The position numbers and the translations under genes are program-made. Below the pieces are notes generated by a model that saw nothing but the letters and a program-made list of their open reading frames with translations, ran no database searches and was not told where the DNA came from. Of a DNA stretch of 62,662 nt, positions 60,891-62,662 are shown one piece after another; the stretch's first letter is position 1; the number at the start of each line of letters is the position of its first letter. This DNA is from Verrucomicrobiales bacterium (GTDB lineage Bacteria > Verrucomicrobiota > Verrucomicrobiia > Verrucomicrobiales > DEV007): NCBI GenBank assembly GCA_024638765.1, contig JAHEJT010000308.1, forward strand, positions 33,247-95,908, read 5' to 3'.

Positions 60891-61107
60891 GGGCATGTTC
60901 GATAACTCGGCCGGACGCGGAATGTTGATACAAGATTTAACGAAATCAGGCACTGCCGAGCAGTGCGAGCAGAATGGAGTGCGGCGCTTTTCCCCGCTGG
61001 CTGCGTTCTCGCCCCGCTTTGTGGTTCCAACCATCGCCGCCGGGCGACGCCTTACCAGCGGAGAAAAGCGCTCGCACCGCGCCCCGCCCGAGTTTTCGAG
61101 CACACCC
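60891..61107. mobile_element. MITE-like element, 217 bp, with terminal inverted repeats
   Basis: It begins right after a VWA-gene stop codon. The left end GGGCATGTTCGATAACTCGG then CCGG (60891-60914) and the right end (61084-61107), read in reverse as GGGTGTGCTCGAAAACTCGG then GCGG, match at 19 of 24 bases. Inside, GCGGCGCTTTTCCCCGCTGG (60981-61000) is answered by CCAGCGGAGAAAAGCGCTCG (61055-61074). The whole is one long imperfect hairpin without coding capacity, as in MITEs. No flanking target duplication is clear. Confidence 0.62.
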
Positions 61108-61120
61108 TAGTAAATCACGC

Positions 61121-62662
61121 ATGGATTGGGAATCGCCATATATTCTCTTGCTGATCGTGCCCGCGCTGGCGCTGTTGTTCTTCTTTGATGCGCGCACCAC
61201 GCACCCGATGTCCGCGGGCCGGCGGCGCGCCTTGCTTTTTATTCGCGCTCTGCTGGTTTTTCTGGCGCTGGCGGCGCTCGCCTCTCCGGCGTGGGTGCTC
61301 AAGAGCGGGCGGCAGGCCGTTGTCTTCGTGATGGATCACAGCCGCAGCCAGGGAGAAAAAGGAATTCGCGAAGTGTATGAAGCCGCCGAGGCCTTGCGCT
61401 CCAACCTGGGACTGGGCGTATCCGTGGCTTACGTGGCCGCAGGATCGCGCGGGCAGGTATTGCCGGAACCTTTCGATCTCGAATCGGCCGAACGAGAGTC
61501 CCGGGCCGCGGAGTTGATGCGAACCGGCGGCGCTCAGACCAACTTGTCGGCCGCCGTCTCGGTGGCGCAAGGTCTCTTTCCCGCCGGGGCGGCGCGCAAT
61601 ATCGTCCTGGTGGGCGACGGACAGGAAACCCGGGGTGATCTTGCACGCACGGCGCGCGAGGCCGCCGTTTCCGGACTGCGCATCCACGCGGTGGGAGTGG
61701 GTGGCGAAAAACGCTCCGATGTCCGAGTGACGCAGCTGCAAAGCAGTCAGGCCCGGCTCAATGAGGGTGCCAGCCTTGATCTCACCGCGCATGTGGAGAG
61801 TTCCCTGGAAGGCGAGGGCATGATTCGCCTTTTCGAAAACGGATTGGAAGTGGAATCGCTGCCCCTGCGAGTGGGCGTCGGGGAAGACCGCACCGTGGTC
61901 TTCCGGCGCACGCCGGAGAAGCGAAACATCTACAATTATCGCGCTGTGGTGGAGGGATTTGCGGGAGACGCAATTCCTGAAAACAACGAGGCTCTGAGCA
62001 TCGTGGACGTCCGGGGAAAACCGCTCCTGCTCTATATCGAAGGCGAGGAAGGCGAATCGCAATACCTCGTCGAAGCCATGGGGCGCGAAGGCATCCGCCT
62101 GGAGGCGCGCAATATCAACGGTATTCCGCAGACCCTGCAGGATCTCGCGGGATACGACGGCGTCATCCTATCCGACATATCGGCTCACAAAGTGGGTGAA
62201 AACTGCATGAGCGCGATACGGGATTACGTGGAGAAACTGGGCGGTGGTTTCGTGATGGTGGGAGGGATGAATTCTTTCGGGGTGGGGGGGTATTACCGGA
62301 CGCCTATCGAAGAGGTGCTCCCGGTCAAGCTGAAATCTCCCGACCAGGAAGAACAGCAGTCGTCGGCTTTGGCGCTGGTGATCGACCGATCCGGATCGAT
62401 GTCCGGGCAGAAGATTGAAATCTGTAAGTCCGCGGCTATCGCCACCGCGGAAGTGCTCACGCGAAAGGATTACATCGGCGTTTACGCTTTCGATTCCAAC
62501 GCCCATGTGGTCGTTCCCATGACGCGGGTAACTTCCACCTCTTCCATCGCCAGCCAGATCTCCATGCTTTCCTCCGGTGGCGGCACCAATATTTATCCGG
62601 GCATGATGATGGCGCGCGCCGAACTCGGCAAAGTGCGCGCCAAGATCAAGCACATGATTGTG
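61121..62662 (+). CDS. Membrane VWA protein (partial, cut by window edge)
   Basis: Starts at ATG 61121 and is open for 514 codons to the window end. Two membrane helices (about residues 5-18 and 36-55) are followed by a first VWA-like part (VVFVMDHSRSQGEKGIRE, AARNIVLVGDGQETRGDLAR), a glutamine-amidotransferase-like region (LLYIEGEEGESQYLVEAMG, GGFVMVGGMNSFGVGGYYR), then a second VWA with a complete MIDAS (ALVIDRSGSMSGQKIEICK). This double plan is known in large membrane VWA proteins of the MoxR cluster. It probably continues well past the window. Confidence 0.88.
   Translation, partial: MDWESPYILLLIVPALALLFFFDARTTHPMSAGRRRALLFIRALLVFLALAALASPAWVLKSGRQAVVFVMDHSRSQGEKGIREVYEAAEALRSNLGLGVSVAYVAAGSRGQVLPEPFDLESAERESRAAELMRTGGAQTNLSAAVSVAQGLFPAGAARNIVLVGDGQETRGDLARTAREAAVSGLRIHAVGVGGEKRSDVRVTQLQSSQARLNEGASLDLTAHVESSLEGEGMIRLFENGLEVESLPLRVGVGEDRTVVFRRTPEKRNIYNYRAVVEGFAGDAIPENNEALSIVDVRGKPLLLYIEGEEGESQYLVEAMGREGIRLEARNINGIPQTLQDLAGYDGVILSDISAHKVGENCMSAIRDYVEKLGGGFVMVGGMNSFGVGGYYRTPIEEVLPVKLKSPDQEEQQSSALALVIDRSGSMSGQKIEICKSAAIATAEVLTRKDYIGVYAFDSNAHVVVPMTRVTSTSSIASQISMLSSGGGTNIYPGMMMARAELGKVRAKIKHMIV

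Noticed and set aside
60891-61107. Intrinsic terminator of the first VWA gene
   Set aside because: The element is far longer than a terminator hairpin, lacks a T-run and has terminal inverted repeats of a mobile element.

Overview
The window looks like a chromosomal segment of a GC-rich, free-living member of the Verrucomicrobiota. The strongest evidence is a five-gene block at 3432-10518 whose products and order match the Akkermansia muciniphila Amuc_1102-1098 pilus/secretin locus, including a clear Amuc_1100-type protein. Signal peptides, lipoproteins, a secretin and Bat/MoxR genes indicate a Gram-negative envelope. No rRNA, tRNA, CRISPR, prophage or transposase gene was seen.

Layout. 1-3232: a partial aroD on the minus strand, then a polyprenyl sugar-phosphate transferase and a UDP-glucuronate decarboxylase (surface polysaccharide). 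3432-13790: the Amuc_1098-1102-like locus (Ig-like exported protein, PilM fused to a PilN-like part, PilO-like, calcium-motif anchor protein, TPR-secretin), followed by coaE, rho and rnd on the same strand. 14227-24359: mainly housekeeping. It holds a response regulator whose AAA+ domain lacks the sigma-54 contact motif, a split CbiX/Fe-S pair, a double thioredoxin-fold protein, hemB, folE2, a DUF971 gene, ndh and a dCMP deaminase. 24482-30269: a mixed and partly damaged stretch. It has a short FG-GAP gene, a zinc-ribbon/TPM gene with an in-frame TGA, a second TPM-type gene, an S41 peptidase-like gene, thiD, apaG and a frameshifted 5-formyl-THF cyclo-ligase. 30382-46117: small exported proteins, M48 protease, beta-CASP hydrolase, glycogen synthase, obg, two tandem glycosyltransferases and assorted small genes. 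46465-62662: a long same-strand cluster of two paralogous exported beta-repeat proteins, a coiled-coil membrane protein, MoxR ATPase, a giant TPR/beta-propeller protein, a DUF58 protein and two membrane VWA proteins, the last cut by the window edge.

The non-coding DNA carries much structure. A covarying hairpin family (GGAG prefix plus GGYNNCG stem) occurs at several loci, and a pair of its units lies in frame inside obg. Other elements are 7-bp-periodic degenerate repeats, several palindromic REP-like elements, a CACGGATT inverted-repeat element and a MITE-like 217-bp element inside the MoxR/Bat cluster.

Functionally, two envelope systems stand out: the secretin/PilMNO-like trans-envelope complex and the MoxR-VWA chaperone-type cluster. 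All calls come from reading the sequence and from knowledge of the families; no database search was run.
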